A stretch of DNA of 64,000 nucleotides from Streptomyces armeniacus. GTDB taxonomy: Bacteria; Actinomycetota; Actinomycetes; Streptomycetales; Streptomycetaceae. Numbering within the stretch: the first letter of the stretch is position 1; the number at the start of each line of letters is the position of its first letter. The DNA lies in contig NZ_CP031320.1 of the NCBI RefSeq assembly GCF_003355155.1, forward strand, positions 1,846,369 through 1,910,368, in the 5' to 3' direction. The notes beneath the pieces are model-generated. The model had not been told where the DNA came from. It saw nothing but the letters and a program-made list of their open reading frames with translations, and made no database searches. A program made the position numbers and the translations under genes. This document shows positions 16,527 to 27,171 of this stretch, one piece after another.

Positions 16527-18709
16527 GCGAACGACCGGGCGAAGGGCGCGGCTCACGCGGGGAGCGCGAGGGCCGCGACTCGCGCGGGGAGCGCGACGGA
16601 CGCCCGCGCGGCGCGCGCGGCGAGCGTCCCCGGGGCGAGCGCGACGCCCGCGGCGAGCGCCCCCGCGGCGAGCCGCCGCGCGACGCGCGCCCCGACCGCC
16701 GCGTTCCGCGCCCCGCGCGCGCCGGCACCGACGCCCGTACGGACCGCTCCCGTACGGACCGCTCCCGTACGGACCGCGACGCCCGTACGGACCGCCCCGC
16801 GCGCGCCTCCCGTACGGACCGCCCCGCACGTACGGGTGAACGCCCGCACGGAAGCACCGCCCTCCGGCTCGCCCGGCCGCGCCCGCGGCTGCGCCTCATC
16901 GGCTTCACCATCACCCTCGTCGTGCTGATCTTCACCGCCCGCCTGCTCCAGGTGCAGGCGGTCGACGCGGGCGCGTTCGCCGACAAGGCCGCCGTGAACC
17001 GCTATATCACCGTGCCGCTCGCCGCCGAGCGCGGCACCATGACCGCCCGCGACGGCACGCCGCTGGCCACCACGGTGGACGCGTACGACATCACCGCCGA
17101 CCCGTACCTCTTCCGGCCCGACCAGGCCGGCGTCCCCGACGCCCCGGCCCAGGCGGCCACGCTGCTCGCGCCGATCCTCGGCGAGGAGACCGGGGAGCTG
17201 GCGAAGAAGCTGTCGCAGCGCGACACCCGGTACACGGTCCTCGCGCGGAAGCGGACACCGCAGGCGTGGCGGCAGATCGAGGACCTGAAGAGCGCGCTCG
17301 CCGACAAGGCGGCCAAGGGCAAGGGCACCAACGTGCTCGCCGGGGTCTACTCCGAGGAGCACGCCAAGCGCGTCTATCCGAACGACGAGCTCGGCGCCAG
17401 CGTGCTCGGCTTCGTCAGCGCCGACGGCAAGGGCGGCGGCGGTCTGGAGGCGCTCCTCGACAAGAAGCTCCAGGGCGAGGACGGCAAGATCACCTACACC
17501 CAGTCCGGCGGCCGTCAGGTCCCCACCGCCGACGTGGAGGAGCAGTCGCCCGTGCCCGGCTCGGACATCGAGCTGACCCTCGACCGGGACATCCAGTGGG
17601 CCGCGCAGCGCGCCATCAGCGAGCAGGTCGAGAAGTCGAAGGCGGACGGCGGTTACGTGGTCGTGCAGGACACCGCGACCGGCGAGCTGCTGTCGGTGGC
17701 GAACGCGCCGACGTTCGACCCGAACCGCCTCCGTGAGGCCGACGGCGCCAGCCTCGGCAACGGCGCGCTCCAGGACGCGTTCGAGCCCGGCTCGACATCC
17801 AAGCTGATGTCGATGGCCGCCGTGCTGGAGGAGGGCGCCGCGACCCCCGGCACCCATGTGACGGTGCCCAACAGGCTGCCGCGCGCCGACCGCTCGTTCG
17901 CCGACGACGTCGACCACCCCACCTGGCAGCTCACCCTCAACGGCGTGCTCGCCAAGTCCAGCAACATCGGCACCATCCTGGCCACCGAACAGCTCGGCAA
18001 GACGCAGCCGCAGGCGAACCGGGTGCTGCACTCGTACCTGCGGAAGTTCGGCGTCGGCCGGAAGACCGGGCTCGGCTTCCCCGGCGAGACTCCCGGGCTG
18101 CTCGCGGACCCCGCGGACTGGTCGGCGTCGCAGCAGTACACGATCCCGTTCGGGCAGGGGCTGTCGCTCAACGCCGTCCAGGCCGCGTCGATATACTCCA
18201 CGATCGCCAACGGCGGCACCCGCGTCGAGCCCAGCCTCGTACGCGGCACGAAAGGTCCGGACGGGCGCTTCACCGCCGCGCCCGAGCCGGACAAGCGGCG
18301 CGTCGTCAGCGAGAAGACGGCGGGCACGCTGGCACGGATGCTGGCGACCGTCGTCTCCAGCGACGACGGCACCGGCACCGCGGCCCGCATCCCCGGGTAC
18401 CAGGTCGCCGGCAAGACCGGCACGGCCAACCGGGTGGATCCGGAGACCGGCCGCTACCGCGGCTACACCTCCTCCTTCGCCGGCTTCGCGCCCGCCGACA
18501 AGCCGCGCGTCACCGTCTACTGCGCCGTACAGAACCCGCGTAAGGGCAGCTACTTCGGCAGTGACGTGTGCGGCCCGGTCTTCAAGCAGGTCATGGAGTT
18601 CTCGCTGAAGTCCCTGCAGATCCCGCCGACGGGTGAGAAGCCCCGTCCGATGCCCGTCTTCTTCGACCAGAACGAACGCCACGGAGCAGCACGTGAGAAC
18701 GATCACTGA
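16523..18709 (+). CDS. ftsI: Septal peptidoglycan transpeptidase FtsI (class B PBP)
   Basis: A 728-residue protein. Membrane helix about 124-139, then the class B PBP N-domain and a transpeptidase domain with S424-TSK (SxxK), SSN (S479-N481) and K631-TG. It crosslinks peptidoglycan at the sporulation septum with FtsW. The cytoplasmic tail is unusually long, about 120 residues, and Arg/Glu/Asp-rich, with RGER units and five-residue RTDRS repeats from 15-base DNA repeats at about 16734-16836. The start GTG overlaps the ftsL stop (GTGA). The stop lies inside the murE start region. Confidence 0.96.
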   Translation: MSERPGEGRGSRGEREGRDSRGERDGRPRGARGERPRGERDARGERPRGEPPRDARPDRRVPRPARAGTDARTDRSRTDRSRTDRDARTDRPARASRTDRPARTGERPHGSTALRLARPRPRLRLIGFTITLVVLIFTARLLQVQAVDAGAFADKAAVNRYITVPLAAERGTMTARDGTPLATTVDAYDITADPYLFRPDQAGVPDAPAQAATLLAPILGEETGELAKKLSQRDTRYTVLARKRTPQAWRQIEDLKSALADKAAKGKGTNVLAGVYSEEHAKRVYPNDELGASVLGFVSADGKGGGGLEALLDKKLQGEDGKITYTQSGGRQVPTADVEEQSPVPGSDIELTLDRDIQWAAQRAISEQVEKSKADGGYVVVQDTATGELLSVANAPTFDPNRLREADGASLGNGALQDAFEPGSTSKLMSMAAVLEEGAATPGTHVTVPNRLPRADRSFADDVDHPTWQLTLNGVLAKSSNIGTILATEQLGKTQPQANRVLHSYLRKFGVGRKTGLGFPGETPGLLADPADWSASQQYTIPFGQGLSLNAVQAASIYSTIANGGTRVEPSLVRGTKGPDGRFTAAPEPDKRRVVSEKTAGTLARMLATVVSSDDGTGTAARIPGYQVAGKTGTANRVDPETGRYRGYTSSFAGFAPADKPRVTVYCAVQNPRKGSYFGSDVCGPVFKQVMEFSLKSLQIPPTGEKPRPMPVFFDQNERHGAARENDH
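16734..16836 (+). repeat. 15-bp tandem repeats inside ftsI
   Basis: CCCGTACGGACCGCT occurs twice in tandem, followed by close variants, giving at least five CCGTACGGACCG words in about 100 bases. It encodes the RTDRS repeats of the FtsI cytoplasmic tail. The word is part of a window-wide excess of CGTACGG. Confidence 0.8.
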
Positions 18710-20492
18710 CGGTGCGTGGAACCGCCGGGACCCCGCGCGTACGCCGCGCCCCTCGCTTCGCGACACCGAGCCGCCGCCCGGTACGCTCACCGCCGTGCCA
18801 CAAGCTGATCAGAACCCCACCGCGCCGCCCCGCCCGGAGCAGCCCCGTCCCGCGCCGCTGGCGGAGCTGGCCCGGCAGCTGGGCATCGAAGCGCCCGCCG
18901 CGGACGAGCCCGCCGGAGGCGCCGCGGCCACCGGCATCACCCACGACTCGCGCGCGGTACGGCCGGGCGACATCTACGCCGCCCTGCCCGGCGCCCGCTT
19001 CCACGGCGCCGACTTCGCCAACCAGGCCGCGAGCCTCGGCGCCGTCGCCGTCCTCACCGACCCGGCCGGCACCGAACGGGCCGCCGCCACCGGGCTGCCG
19101 GTGCTCACCGTGCCGGACCCGCGCGGCCGTATGGGCGCACTGGCCGCACGGATCTACGGCGAGCCGGGCGAGGACCTGCTGCAGATCGGCATCACCGGCA
19201 CGTCCGGCAAGACCACCACGGCGTACCTGATCGAGGGCGGCCTGCGGAAGGCCGCCGAGAAGGACGGCTCGCTCACCGGTCTGATCGGCACCGTCGAGTC
19301 CCGTATCGGCGACGAGCGGCTCAAGTCGGAGCGTACGACGCCCGAGGCGACCGAGCTGCAGGCGCTGTTCGCGGTGATGCGGGAACGGGGCGTGCGGTCG
19401 GTCGCCATGGAGGTGTCCAGCCACGCGCTGGTGCTGGGCCGGGTCGACGGCTGCGTCTTCGACGTCGCCGTCTTCAACAACCTCAGCCCGGAGCATCTGG
19501 ACTTCCACCCGGACATGGAGGACTACTTCCGGGCGAAGCTCCAGCTGTTCACCAAGGCGCGGTCGCGCGCGGCCGTCGTCAACTTCGACGACGAGTACGG
19601 CTTCCGGCTCATCCGCGAGTCCCAGGTGCCGGTCACCACCTTCTCCGCCGAGGGCCATCCGGACGCCGACTGGCGGGCCGAGGACGTCGAGGTCGGCCCG
19701 ACCGGCTCCACGTTCACCGCCGTCGGCCCGGAGAACGTGTCCGTACGCGCCGTCGCGCCGCTCCCCGGCCCGTTCAACGTGGCCAACGCGCTCGCCGCCA
19801 TCACCGCGCTCGCCGTGGCCGGGATCGACCCGCAGACCGCCGCCGACGGCATCGCCGCCGTACCGGGCGTGCCGGGGCGGCTGGAGCGGGTGCAGGCGGG
19901 GCAGCCGTACCTCGCCGTCGTGGACTACGCGCACAAGCCGGACGCCGTCGAGTCCGTCCTGTACGCCGTACGCAAGGTCACCGACGGCGCCGTGCACGCC
20001 GTCCTCGGCTGCGGCGGCGACCGCGACCCGCACAAGCGGAACGCCATGGGCGCGGCGCTCGCCCGGCTCTCCGACACCGCCGTGCTCACCTCCGACAACC
20101 CGCGTACGGAGGACCCGCTGGCGATCCTGGCCACCATGCTGGCCGGCGCCGCCGAGGTCCCCGCGTACGAGCGCGGCACCGTCCTGGTCGAGGAGGACCG
20201 CGCGGCGGCCATCGCCGCGGCCGTCGCCCGCGCCGAGCCGGGGGACACGGTGCTCGTGCTGGGCAAGGGGCACGAGCTCGGCCAGGACATCGCCGGTGTG
20301 GTCCGCCCGTTCGACGACCGGCAGGTGCTGCGCGACGTCATCGAGGCGACCCGGCGGGCTGCCCGGCAGGCAGCCGGGCAGCCGGGCGGGCAGCAGCAGC
20401 CGGACGCGGCACGGCCGGACGCCCCGCCCGTGGCATCCCCCGCGAACACATCCCAGCCGGACGACTCCCAGGCGGACGACCAGAACCGATGA
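18693..20492 (+). CDS. murE: UDP-MurNAc-L-Ala-D-Glu--diaminopimelate ligase
   Basis: A 599-residue protein. The ATP loop GTSGKTTT is at about 169-176, HDSRAVRPGDIYAALPG is the Mur N-domain, and DNPR (468-471) is the motif of diaminopimelate-adding enzymes, in line with the LL-A2pm of Streptomyces. The Gln/Ala/Pro C-tail is low complexity. The GTG at 18693 follows GGAG and overlaps ftsI by 17 bases; a second GTG at 18795 would give a 565-residue protein closer to the usual family length, so the exact start is uncertain. The stop overlaps murF by four bases. Confidence 0.94.
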   Translation: MRTITDGAWNRRDPARTPRPSLRDTEPPPGTLTAVPQADQNPTAPPRPEQPRPAPLAELARQLGIEAPAADEPAGGAAATGITHDSRAVRPGDIYAALPGARFHGADFANQAASLGAVAVLTDPAGTERAAATGLPVLTVPDPRGRMGALAARIYGEPGEDLLQIGITGTSGKTTTAYLIEGGLRKAAEKDGSLTGLIGTVESRIGDERLKSERTTPEATELQALFAVMRERGVRSVAMEVSSHALVLGRVDGCVFDVAVFNNLSPEHLDFHPDMEDYFRAKLQLFTKARSRAAVVNFDDEYGFRLIRESQVPVTTFSAEGHPDADWRAEDVEVGPTGSTFTAVGPENVSVRAVAPLPGPFNVANALAAITALAVAGIDPQTAADGIAAVPGVPGRLERVQAGQPYLAVVDYAHKPDAVESVLYAVRKVTDGAVHAVLGCGGDRDPHKRNAMGAALARLSDTAVLTSDNPRTEDPLAILATMLAGAAEVPAYERGTVLVEEDRAAAIAAAVARAEPGDTVLVLGKGHELGQDIAGVVRPFDDRQVLRDVIEATRRAARQAAGQPGGQQQPDAARPDAPPVASPANTSQPDDSQADDQNR

Positions 20493-21895
20493 TCCCCCTC
20501 TCCCTCACCGAGATCGCCGCTGTCGTCTCCGGACAGCAGTGCGACATACCGGACCCGGACGCCGAGGTCACCGGGCCGGTCGTGATCGACTCGCGGAAGG
20601 TGGTGCCGGGCGGCCTGTTCGCCGCGTTCGACGGCGCGCGCGTCGACGGCCACGACTACGCCGGACAGGCCGTCGCCGACGGCGCCGTGGCCGTCCTCGC
20701 CACCAGACCCGTCGGCGTCCCGGCGATCGTCGTCGACGACGTGGAGACCGCGCTCGGGGCCCTCGCCCGGCACACGGTCGCCAAGCTCGGCACCCAGGTC
20801 GTCGCGCTCACCGGTTCCGCGGGCAAGACCAGCACCAAGGACCTGATCGCGCAGCTGCTGGAGCGGCTGGGCCCGACGGTGTGGCCCGCCGGCTCGCTCA
20901 ACAACGAGATCGGGCTGCCCGTCACCGCGCTCCGCGCCGAGCAGGACACCCGCCACCTCGTCCTGGAGATGGGCGCCCGCGGCGTCGGCCACATCCGCTA
21001 CCTCACCGGACTCGTACCGCCCCGCATCGGCGTCGTGCTCAACGTCGGCGTCGCCCACATCGGCGAGTTCGGCAGCCGCGAGGTGATCGCCCAGGCCAAG
21101 GGCGAGCTCGTGGAGTCGCTGCCGCCGGCGGCGGAGGGCGGCGTGGCCGTGCTCAACGCGGACGATCCGTACGTACGCGCCATGGCGGCCCGTACGAGCG
21201 CGCGCGTGGTGTTCTTCGGGGAGGCCGCCGACGCGGACGTTCGTGCCGAGAATGTCCGGCTCACCGAGCAAGGCCGCCCCGCTTTCACGCTTCACACACC
21301 CTCCGGGTGCAGTGACGTGACCATGCGCCTGTACGGTGAGCATCACGTGTCGAACGCGCTCGCCGCGGCGGCCGTCGCCTGCGAGTTGGGCATGTCCGTC
21401 GAGGGGATCGCCGAAGCGCTCTCCGCCGCGGGCACACTCTCCCGCTGGCGGATGGAGGTCAGCGAGCGCGCCGACGGCGTCACGGTCGTCAACGACGCCT
21501 ACAACGCCAACCCCGACTCCGTGCGGGCCGCACTCCGTGCGCTCGCTGCCATGGCCGGGGGGCGGCGGACCTGGGCGGTGCTCGGTGAGATGGCCGAGCT
21601 CGGTGACGAGTCGCTCGCCGAGCACGACGCGGTCGGACGGCTCGCCGTCCGGCTCAACGTCAGCAAGCTCGTGGCGGTGGGCGGCCAGGAGGCCGTCTGG
21701 CTCGACATGGGTGCCAAGAACGAGGGTTCGTGGGGTGAGGAGTCGGTGCACGTGTCCGACGCTCAGGCGGCGGTCGACCTGCTGCGCAGGGAGCTGCGCC
21801 CGGGGGATGTCGTACTGGTGAAGGCGTCCCGGTCGGTTGGGCTGGAGCGGGTCGCGCTCGCCCTGCTCGACGAGGGCGAGGTCGCTGCCAGATGA
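20489..21895 (+). CDS. murF: UDP-MurNAc-tripeptide--D-Ala-D-Ala ligase
   Basis: A 468-residue protein. The ATP loop [10 protein letters not shown] is at about 109-118, with the MurF N-domain [25 protein letters not shown] and C-domain [16 protein letters not shown]. It completes the cytoplasmic UDP-MurNAc-pentapeptide. Translation is coupled to murE and mraY through four-base ATGA overlaps at both ends. Confidence 0.96.
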   Translation: MIPLSLTEIAAVVSGQQCDIPDPDAEVTGPVVIDSRKVVPGGLFAAFDGARVDGHDYAGQAVADGAVAVLATRPVGVPAIVVDDVETALGALARHTVAKLGTQVVALTGSAGKTSTKDLIAQLLERLGPTVWPAGSLNNEIGLPVTALRAEQDTRHLVLEMGARGVGHIRYLTGLVPPRIGVVLNVGVAHIGEFGSREVIAQAKGELVESLPPAAEGGVAVLNADDPYVRAMAARTSARVVFFGEAADADVRAENVRLTEQGRPAFTLHTPSGCSDVTMRLYGEHHVSNALAAAAVACELGMSVEGIAEALSAAGTLSRWRMEVSERADGVTVVNDAYNANPDSVRAALRALAAMAGGRRTWAVLGEMAELGDESLAEHDAVGRLAVRLNVSKLVAVGGQEAVWLDMGAKNEGSWGEESVHVSDAQAAVDLLRRELRPGDVVLVKASRSVGLERVALALLDEGEVAAR

Positions 21896-22956
21896 GGCAA
21901 ATCCTGTTCTCCGGGGTTATCGGTCTCTTCCTGTCCCTCATCGGGACGCCGCTGCTGATCAAACTGCTCGCCCGCAAGGGCTACGGGCAGTTCATCCGCG
22001 ACGACGGGCCGCAGAACCACCACAGCAAGCGCGGCACGCCGACGATGGGCGGCATCGCGTTCATCCTGGCGACCCTCGTCGCGTACGTCCTCACGAAGGT
22101 GCTCACCGGCAGTGAGCCGTCGTTCTCGGGCGTGCTGGTGCTGTTCCTGTTCGCGGGCATGGGTCTCGTGGGCTTCCTGGACGACTACATCAAGATCGTC
22201 AAGCAGCGCAGCCTCGGCCTGCGGGCCAAGGCGAAGATGGCCGGACAGCTGATCGTCGGCGTCTCCTTCGCGATCCTGGCGCTGAACTTCGCGGACAACC
22301 GCAATCTGACGCCGGCCTCCACCCGGCTGTCGTTCACCCAGGACTTCGGCTGGTATCTGGGCCCGGTGATCTTCGTCATCTGGGCGCTGTTCATGATCCT
22401 CGCGATGTCGAACGGCGTGAACCTGACGGACGGTCTGGACGGCCTGGCCACCGGCGCGTCGGTGATGGTGTTCGGCGCGTACACCTTCATCTGCGTCTGG
22501 GAGCACCAGGAGTCCTGCGCCAACGAGCTCACCGCGGGCCCCGCCTGCTACGAGGTACGAGATCCGCTCGACCTCGCCGTCGTGGCTGCCGCGCTCATGG
22601 GCGCCTGCTTCGGCTTCCTGTGGTGGAACACCTCGCCCGCCAAGATCTTCATGGGCGACACCGGCTCGCTCGCACTCGGCGGCGCCCTGGCCGGACTGGC
22701 CATCTGCTCGCGCACCGAGCTGCTGCTGGCCATCCTCGGCGGCCTGTTCGTCCTCATCACGATGTCCGTCGTGATCCAGGTCGGCTCGTTCCGGCTGACC
22801 GGGAAACGCGTCTTCAAGATGGCACCGCTGCAGCATCACTTCGAACTCAAGGGCTGGTCCGAGGTCCTGGTCGTGGTCCGCTTCTGGATCATCCAGGGCA
22901 TGTGCGCGATCCTCGGCATCGGCATCTTCTACGCCGGGTGGGCGGCGGCGAAATGA
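21892..22956 (+). CDS. mraY: Phospho-MurNAc-pentapeptide transferase MraY
   Basis: A 354-residue integral membrane protein with about ten helices. It transfers phospho-MurNAc-pentapeptide to undecaprenyl phosphate to form lipid I. Conserved catalytic motifs are present: [28 protein letters not shown] and [12 protein letters not shown], and the C-terminal [13 protein letters not shown] segment. It overlaps murF and murD by four bases each. Confidence 0.97.
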   Translation: MRQILFSGVIGLFLSLIGTPLLIKLLARKGYGQFIRDDGPQNHHSKRGTPTMGGIAFILATLVAYVLTKVLTGSEPSFSGVLVLFLFAGMGLVGFLDDYIKIVKQRSLGLRAKAKMAGQLIVGVSFAILALNFADNRNLTPASTRLSFTQDFGWYLGPVIFVIWALFMILAMSNGVNLTDGLDGLATGASVMVFGAYTFICVWEHQESCANELTAGPACYEVRDPLDLAVVAAALMGACFGFLWWNTSPAKIFMGDTGSLALGGALAGLAICSRTELLLAILGGLFVLITMSVVIQVGSFRLTGKRVFKMAPLQHHFELKGWSEVLVVVRFWIIQGMCAILGIGIFYAGWAAAK

Positions 22957-24413
22957 GCACCGCACCCGTGCCAGGACCCGCCGACGAGGCCGAGGACTTC
23001 ACGGGCCGTCAGGTCACCGTCGCCGGGCTGGGCGTGAGCGGCATCAGCGCCGCCCGCGCCCTGGCCCGGTACGGCGCCGAGGTCACCGTCGTGGACGGCG
23101 GCGACAGCGAGGCGCACCGCACCCGCGCCGAACCGCTCACCGCGGAGGGCATCGCGGTGCGGCTCGGCGACGGCGCCACGCTGCCCGACGGCACCGGCCT
23201 CGTCGTCACCTCGCCCGGCTGGCAGCCGGACAGCCCGCTGTTCGCGGCCGCCGCGGCGGCGGGCGTCCCCGTATGGGGCGACGTGGAGCTGGCATGGCGG
23301 CTGCGCGGCCCCGGCGCCGCGCCCTGGCTCGCGGTCACCGGCACGAACGGCAAGACCACCACCGTACGGATGCTCGCCGCCATCCTGGAGGCCGCCGGCC
23401 TGCGCACCGCCGCCGTCGGCAACATCGGCACCCCGCTGATCGACGTCGTGCTCTCCCCGGAGTCGTACGACGTGCTGGCCGTCGAGCTGTCCAGCTACCA
23501 GCTGCACTGGGCGCCGAGCGTACGTGCGCACTCCGCCGCCGTCCTCAACCTCGCGCCCGACCACCTCGACTGGCACGGCTCCATGGAGGCGTACGCCGCC
23601 GACAAGGGCCGCGTCTACGAGGGCAACGAGGTCGCCTGCGTGCACAACACCGCGGACCCGGCGACCGGCGAGCTGGTGCGCGCCGCCGACGTCGTCGAGG
23701 GCTGCCGCGCCATCGGCTTCACGCTGGGCACGCCCGGCCCCTCCGAACTCGGCGTCGTGGACGGCCTGCTGGTCGACCGCGCCTTCGTGGAGCGCCGGCA
23801 CCAGCAGGCGCAGGAGCTCGCCGAGGTCACCGACGTCGACCCCCCGGCGCCGCACAACATCGCCAACGCGCTCGCCGCCGCCGCCCTCGCCCGCGCCTAC
23901 GGCGTGCCGCCCACCGCCGTACGGGACGGGCTGCGCGCCTTCCGGCCGGACGCGCACCGCATCGAGCACGTGGCGGATGTCGGCGGCGTGCGCTATGTGG
24001 ACGACTCCAAGGCCACCAACACCCATGCCACGGAAGCCTCGCTGGCCGCGTACGACCCCATCGTCTGGATTGCCGGCGGACTGGCCAAGGGCGCGACGTT
24101 CGACGGGCTCGTCACGGCGTCCGCGGCGCGGCTGCGGGGTGCCGTACTGATCGGTGCGGACCGCCACCTCATCCGCGAAGCCCTGGCGCGACACGCCCCG
24201 GATGTCCCGGTGGTCGATCTCGAGCGGACCGACACTGGGGCGATGGCGGCGGCCGTGGCCGAAGCGGCACGGCTGGCGCAGCCCGGCGATACGGTCCTGT
24301 TGGCACCCGCCTGCGCCTCGATGGACATGTTCACGAACTACAACAGACGCGGCGAGGCCTTCGCGGCGGCGGTACACGCCCTGGCCACCGTCCGGACCGC
24401 CGACGAACAGTAG
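22953..24413 (+). CDS. murD: UDP-MurNAc-L-alanine--D-glutamate ligase
   Basis: A 486-residue protein. N-domain [21 protein letters not shown] loop GTNGKTTT (about 130-137), [20 protein letters not shown] and the C-domain [13 protein letters not shown] are all intact. It adds D-Glu to UDP-MurNAc-L-Ala. The ATG overlaps the mraY stop. This ends the fully overlapping part of the operon; ftsW starts 52 bases later. Confidence 0.96.
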   Translation: MSTAPVPGPADEAEDFTGRQVTVAGLGVSGISAARALARYGAEVTVVDGGDSEAHRTRAEPLTAEGIAVRLGDGATLPDGTGLVVTSPGWQPDSPLFAAAAAAGVPVWGDVELAWRLRGPGAAPWLAVTGTNGKTTTVRMLAAILEAAGLRTAAVGNIGTPLIDVVLSPESYDVLAVELSSYQLHWAPSVRAHSAAVLNLAPDHLDWHGSMEAYAADKGRVYEGNEVACVHNTADPATGELVRAADVVEGCRAIGFTLGTPGPSELGVVDGLLVDRAFVERRHQQAQELAEVTDVDPPAPHNIANALAAAALARAYGVPPTAVRDGLRAFRPDAHRIEHVADVGGVRYVDDSKATNTHATEASLAAYDPIVWIAGGLAKGATFDGLVTASAARLRGAVLIGADRHLIREALARHAPDVPVVDLERTDTGAMAAAVAEAARLAQPGDTVLLAPACASMDMFTNYNRRGEAFAAAVHALATVRTADEQ

Positions 24414-24465
24414 CCCGCCGGTCCCCGCGGACCGCGGCTGCGGGCGACCAGGAGGGGACACGGAC

Positions 24466-26019
24466 ATGACGACAGACCGCAACCCGCCTCAGCCCCCGCC
24501 CCGCGACCGTTCCGCGCGCGCCGCGCGCCCGTCCCGCGGCGAGCAGCCGTCCCGCCGGGACCAGCCGCCGCGCGGCGGTGACCCGTCCCGCCGCGACCCC
24601 GGTGCACGCCGCGTACGCCGCGACGCCGCCCCGCGCGACCCCGCCTCCGCCGGCGCACCGGCGCGCGCCCGCGGCGCGGCGCTCCGCCGGCCCGCCCGTA
24701 CGCCCGCCCCTCCGCCCCGGCGGCCTCCGAAGCGACCGAAACCCCCGAGCGGGAACGACGGTTCGGCCCGGCTGCAGCGGCTGTACGCCCGCGCGCGGCG
24801 CGCCTGGGACCGCCCCCTGACGGCGTACTACCTCGTCCTGGGGGGCAGCCTGCTGCTCACCGCGCTGGGCCTCGTGATGGTCTTCTCCGCCTCGCAGATC
24901 GAGGCGCTGCAGTCCGGGCTGCCGTCCACGTACTTCTTCCAGAAGCAGCTCGTCGCCGCCGCGCTGGGCGCCCTGCTGATGCTCGCCGCCTCCCGTATGC
25001 CGGTGAAGCTGCACCGCGCGTGCGCGTATCCGCTGCTCGCCGCCTCCGTCTTCCTGCTGTGCCTGGTGCAGGTACCCGGCATAGGGCACGCGGTGAACGG
25101 CAATCAGAACTGGATCCAGCTCGGCGGCCCGTTCCAGCTCCAGCCCAGCGAGTTCGCGAAGCTCGGGCTGGTGCTGTGGGGCGCGGACCTGCTCGCGCGC
25201 AAGGGCGAGAAGCGGCTGCTGACGCAGTGGAAGCACATGCTGGTGCCGCTCGTACCGGTCGCCTTCATGCTCCTCGGGCTGATCATGCTCGGCGGCGACA
25301 TGGGCACCGCGATCATTCTCACAGCGATCCTTTTCGGCCTCCTCTGGCTGCTCGGCGCGCCCACCCGGCTGTTCGCCACGACGCTCGCCGTCGCCGCGAC
25401 GCTCGGCTTTCTGCTGATCAAGAGCAGCCCCAACCGGATGGCGCGGCTCGGCTGCCTCGGCGCCACCGACCCCGGCCCGGAGGACCAGTGCTGGCAGGCC
25501 GTGCACGGGATCTACGCGCTCGCCTCCGGCGGATGGTTTGGTTCCGGGCTCGGTGCGAGTGTGGAAAAATGGGGTCAACTCCCCGAACCACACACCGACT
25601 TCATCTTCGCCGTGACAGGAGAGGAACTGGGTCTCGCGGGGACGCTGTCGGTACTCGCTCTCTTCGCGGCTCTAGGCTATGCGGGTATCCGCGTGGCCGG
25701 ACGCACGGAGGATCCCTTCGTCAGGTATGCCGCGGGAGGCGTGACCACCTGGATCACGGCGCAGGCCGTGGTCAACATCGGTGCGGTGCTCGGCCTGCTG
25801 CCGATCGCCGGTGTCCCGCTCCCGCTGTTCTCCTACGGGGGTTCCGCTCTGCTGCCGACGATGTTCGCCATCGGGTTGCTGATCGCGTTCGCGCGCAGCG
25901 ACCCGGCGGCACGAGCGGCACTGGACATGCGGCAGCCTGTGTTCGGCAGGATGCGGGCCGGGGTGAGAAGGAAGACGATGAGACGGCGCGCCGAACGGCC
26001 GCCGTCCGGAGAGCGGTGA
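24466..26019 (+). CDS. ftsW: Septal peptidoglycan glycosyltransferase FtsW (SEDS)
   Basis: A 517-residue SEDS-family polymerase. About ten membrane helices begin at residue 119. Family motifs include NQNWIQLGGPFQLQPSEFAK, GEELGLAGTL in the large loop and PLPLFSYGGSALLPTM. It polymerises lipid II at the septum with FtsI. The first 118 residues are a cytoplasmic Arg/Pro-rich disordered tail (RDRSARAARPSRGEQPSRRD), parallel to the tail of FtsI. ATG 24466 follows AGGAGGGG at about 24450. murG begins six bases after the stop. Confidence 0.95.
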   Translation: MTTDRNPPQPPPRDRSARAARPSRGEQPSRRDQPPRGGDPSRRDPGARRVRRDAAPRDPASAGAPARARGAALRRPARTPAPPPRRPPKRPKPPSGNDGSARLQRLYARARRAWDRPLTAYYLVLGGSLLLTALGLVMVFSASQIEALQSGLPSTYFFQKQLVAAALGALLMLAASRMPVKLHRACAYPLLAASVFLLCLVQVPGIGHAVNGNQNWIQLGGPFQLQPSEFAKLGLVLWGADLLARKGEKRLLTQWKHMLVPLVPVAFMLLGLIMLGGDMGTAIILTAILFGLLWLLGAPTRLFATTLAVAATLGFLLIKSSPNRMARLGCLGATDPGPEDQCWQAVHGIYALASGGWFGSGLGASVEKWGQLPEPHTDFIFAVTGEELGLAGTLSVLALFAALGYAGIRVAGRTEDPFVRYAAGGVTTWITAQAVVNIGAVLGLLPIAGVPLPLFSYGGSALLPTMFAIGLLIAFARSDPAARAALDMRQPVFGRMRAGVRRKTMRRRAERPPSGER

Positions 26020-26025
26020 ATTTCG

Positions 26026-27120
26026 GTGCATGTCGTACTCGCCGGTGGGGGGACCGCCGGCCACATCGAGCCCGCGCTCGCCCTCGCGGACGCCCTGCGC
26101 AGGCAGGACCCGACCGTGGGCATCACGGCTCTCGGCACGGAGCGCGGTCTCGAGACCCGGCTCGTCCCGGAGCGGGGCTACGAACTCGGCCTGATCCCGG
26201 CCGTACCGCTGCCGCGCAAACCCACACCCGAGCTGATCACCGTCCCCGGGCGGCTACGCGGCACCATCAAGGCGGCGGAGCAGATCCTGGAGCGCACCAA
26301 GGCGGACTGCGTGGTCGGCTTCGGCGGCTACGTCGCGCTGCCCGGCTATCTCGCGGCCAAACGGCTCGGGGTGCCCATCGTCGTACACGAGGCCAACGCG
26401 CGCCCCGGGCTGGCCAACAAGATCGGTTCGCGCTACACCCGCCACGTGGCCGTCTCCACCCCGGACAGCAAGCTGCGGCACGCCCGTTACGTCGGCATCC
26501 CGCTGCGCCGCAACATCGCCGTCCTCGACCGTTCGGCGGCGCGCGCGGAGGGCCGCGCGGCCTTCGGCCTCGACCTCAACCTGCCCACCCTGCTGGTCAC
26601 CGGCGGCTCGCAGGGCGCGCGCAGGCTGAACGAGGTCGTGCAGACCGTCGTGCCGCACCTGCAGCGCGCGGGCATCCAGGTCCTGCACGCGGTGGGCCCG
26701 AAGAATGAAATGCCGGATCTCGACCACATGCCGGGAATGCCGCCTTACGTACCGGTACCGTATGTGGACCGGATGGACCTCGCGTACGCCGCTGCCGACA
26801 TGATGCTCTGCCGCGCGGGCGCGATGACCGTCGCGGAGCTGTCAGCCGTCGGGCTCCCGGCCGCGTACGTCCCGCTGCCGATCGGCAACGGCGAACAGCG
26901 GCTCAACGCCCAGCCGGTGGTCAAGGCGGGCGGCGGGCTGCTCGTCGACGACGCCGAGCTGACACCGGAGTGGATCAAGGGCAATGTGCTTCCGGTTCTC
27001 TCCGATCCGCACCGGCTGCACGACATGGCGCGCGCGGCGGCCGAGTTCGGCCGCCGGGACGCCGACGAGCTGCTGGTCGGCATGGTGTACGAAGCGATCG
27101 CGGCACGCCGCCAGGGCTGA
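26026..27120 (+). CDS. murG: Lipid II synthase MurG (GlcNAc transferase)
   Basis: A 364-residue GT-B glycosyltransferase. The N-terminal GGGTAGHIEPALALADAL is the lipid I-binding loop, and the C-domain carries CRAGAMTVAELSAVGLPAAYVPLPI with the UDP-GlcNAc site. It works at the inner face of the membrane on lipid I made by MraY. The start is GTG at 26026, six bases after ftsW, with GGAGAG some 12 bases ahead; tight spacing suggests coupling. Confidence 0.96.
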   Translation: MHVVLAGGGTAGHIEPALALADALRRQDPTVGITALGTERGLETRLVPERGYELGLIPAVPLPRKPTPELITVPGRLRGTIKAAEQILERTKADCVVGFGGYVALPGYLAAKRLGVPIVVHEANARPGLANKIGSRYTRHVAVSTPDSKLRHARYVGIPLRRNIAVLDRSAARAEGRAAFGLDLNLPTLLVTGGSQGARRLNEVVQTVVPHLQRAGIQVLHAVGPKNEMPDLDHMPGMPPYVPVPYVDRMDLAYAAADMMLCRAGAMTVAELSAVGLPAAYVPLPIGNGEQRLNAQPVVKAGGGLLVDDAELTPEWIKGNVLPVLSDPHRLHDMARAAAEFGRRDADELLVGMVYEAIAARRQG

Positions 27121-27142
27121 CCGGACGGGCGGGAGCGTCCGG
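27121..27142 (+). other. Small hairpin between murG and ftsQ
   Basis: CCGGACG and CGTCCGG form a 7-bp stem with an 8-base loop directly after the murG stop. It could modestly reduce read-through or protect RNA ends in the 51-base gap before ftsQ; no U tract. Confidence 0.4.
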
Positions 27143-27171
27143 CCGCCGAGCGGCGTGAGAAGGCAGGGAGT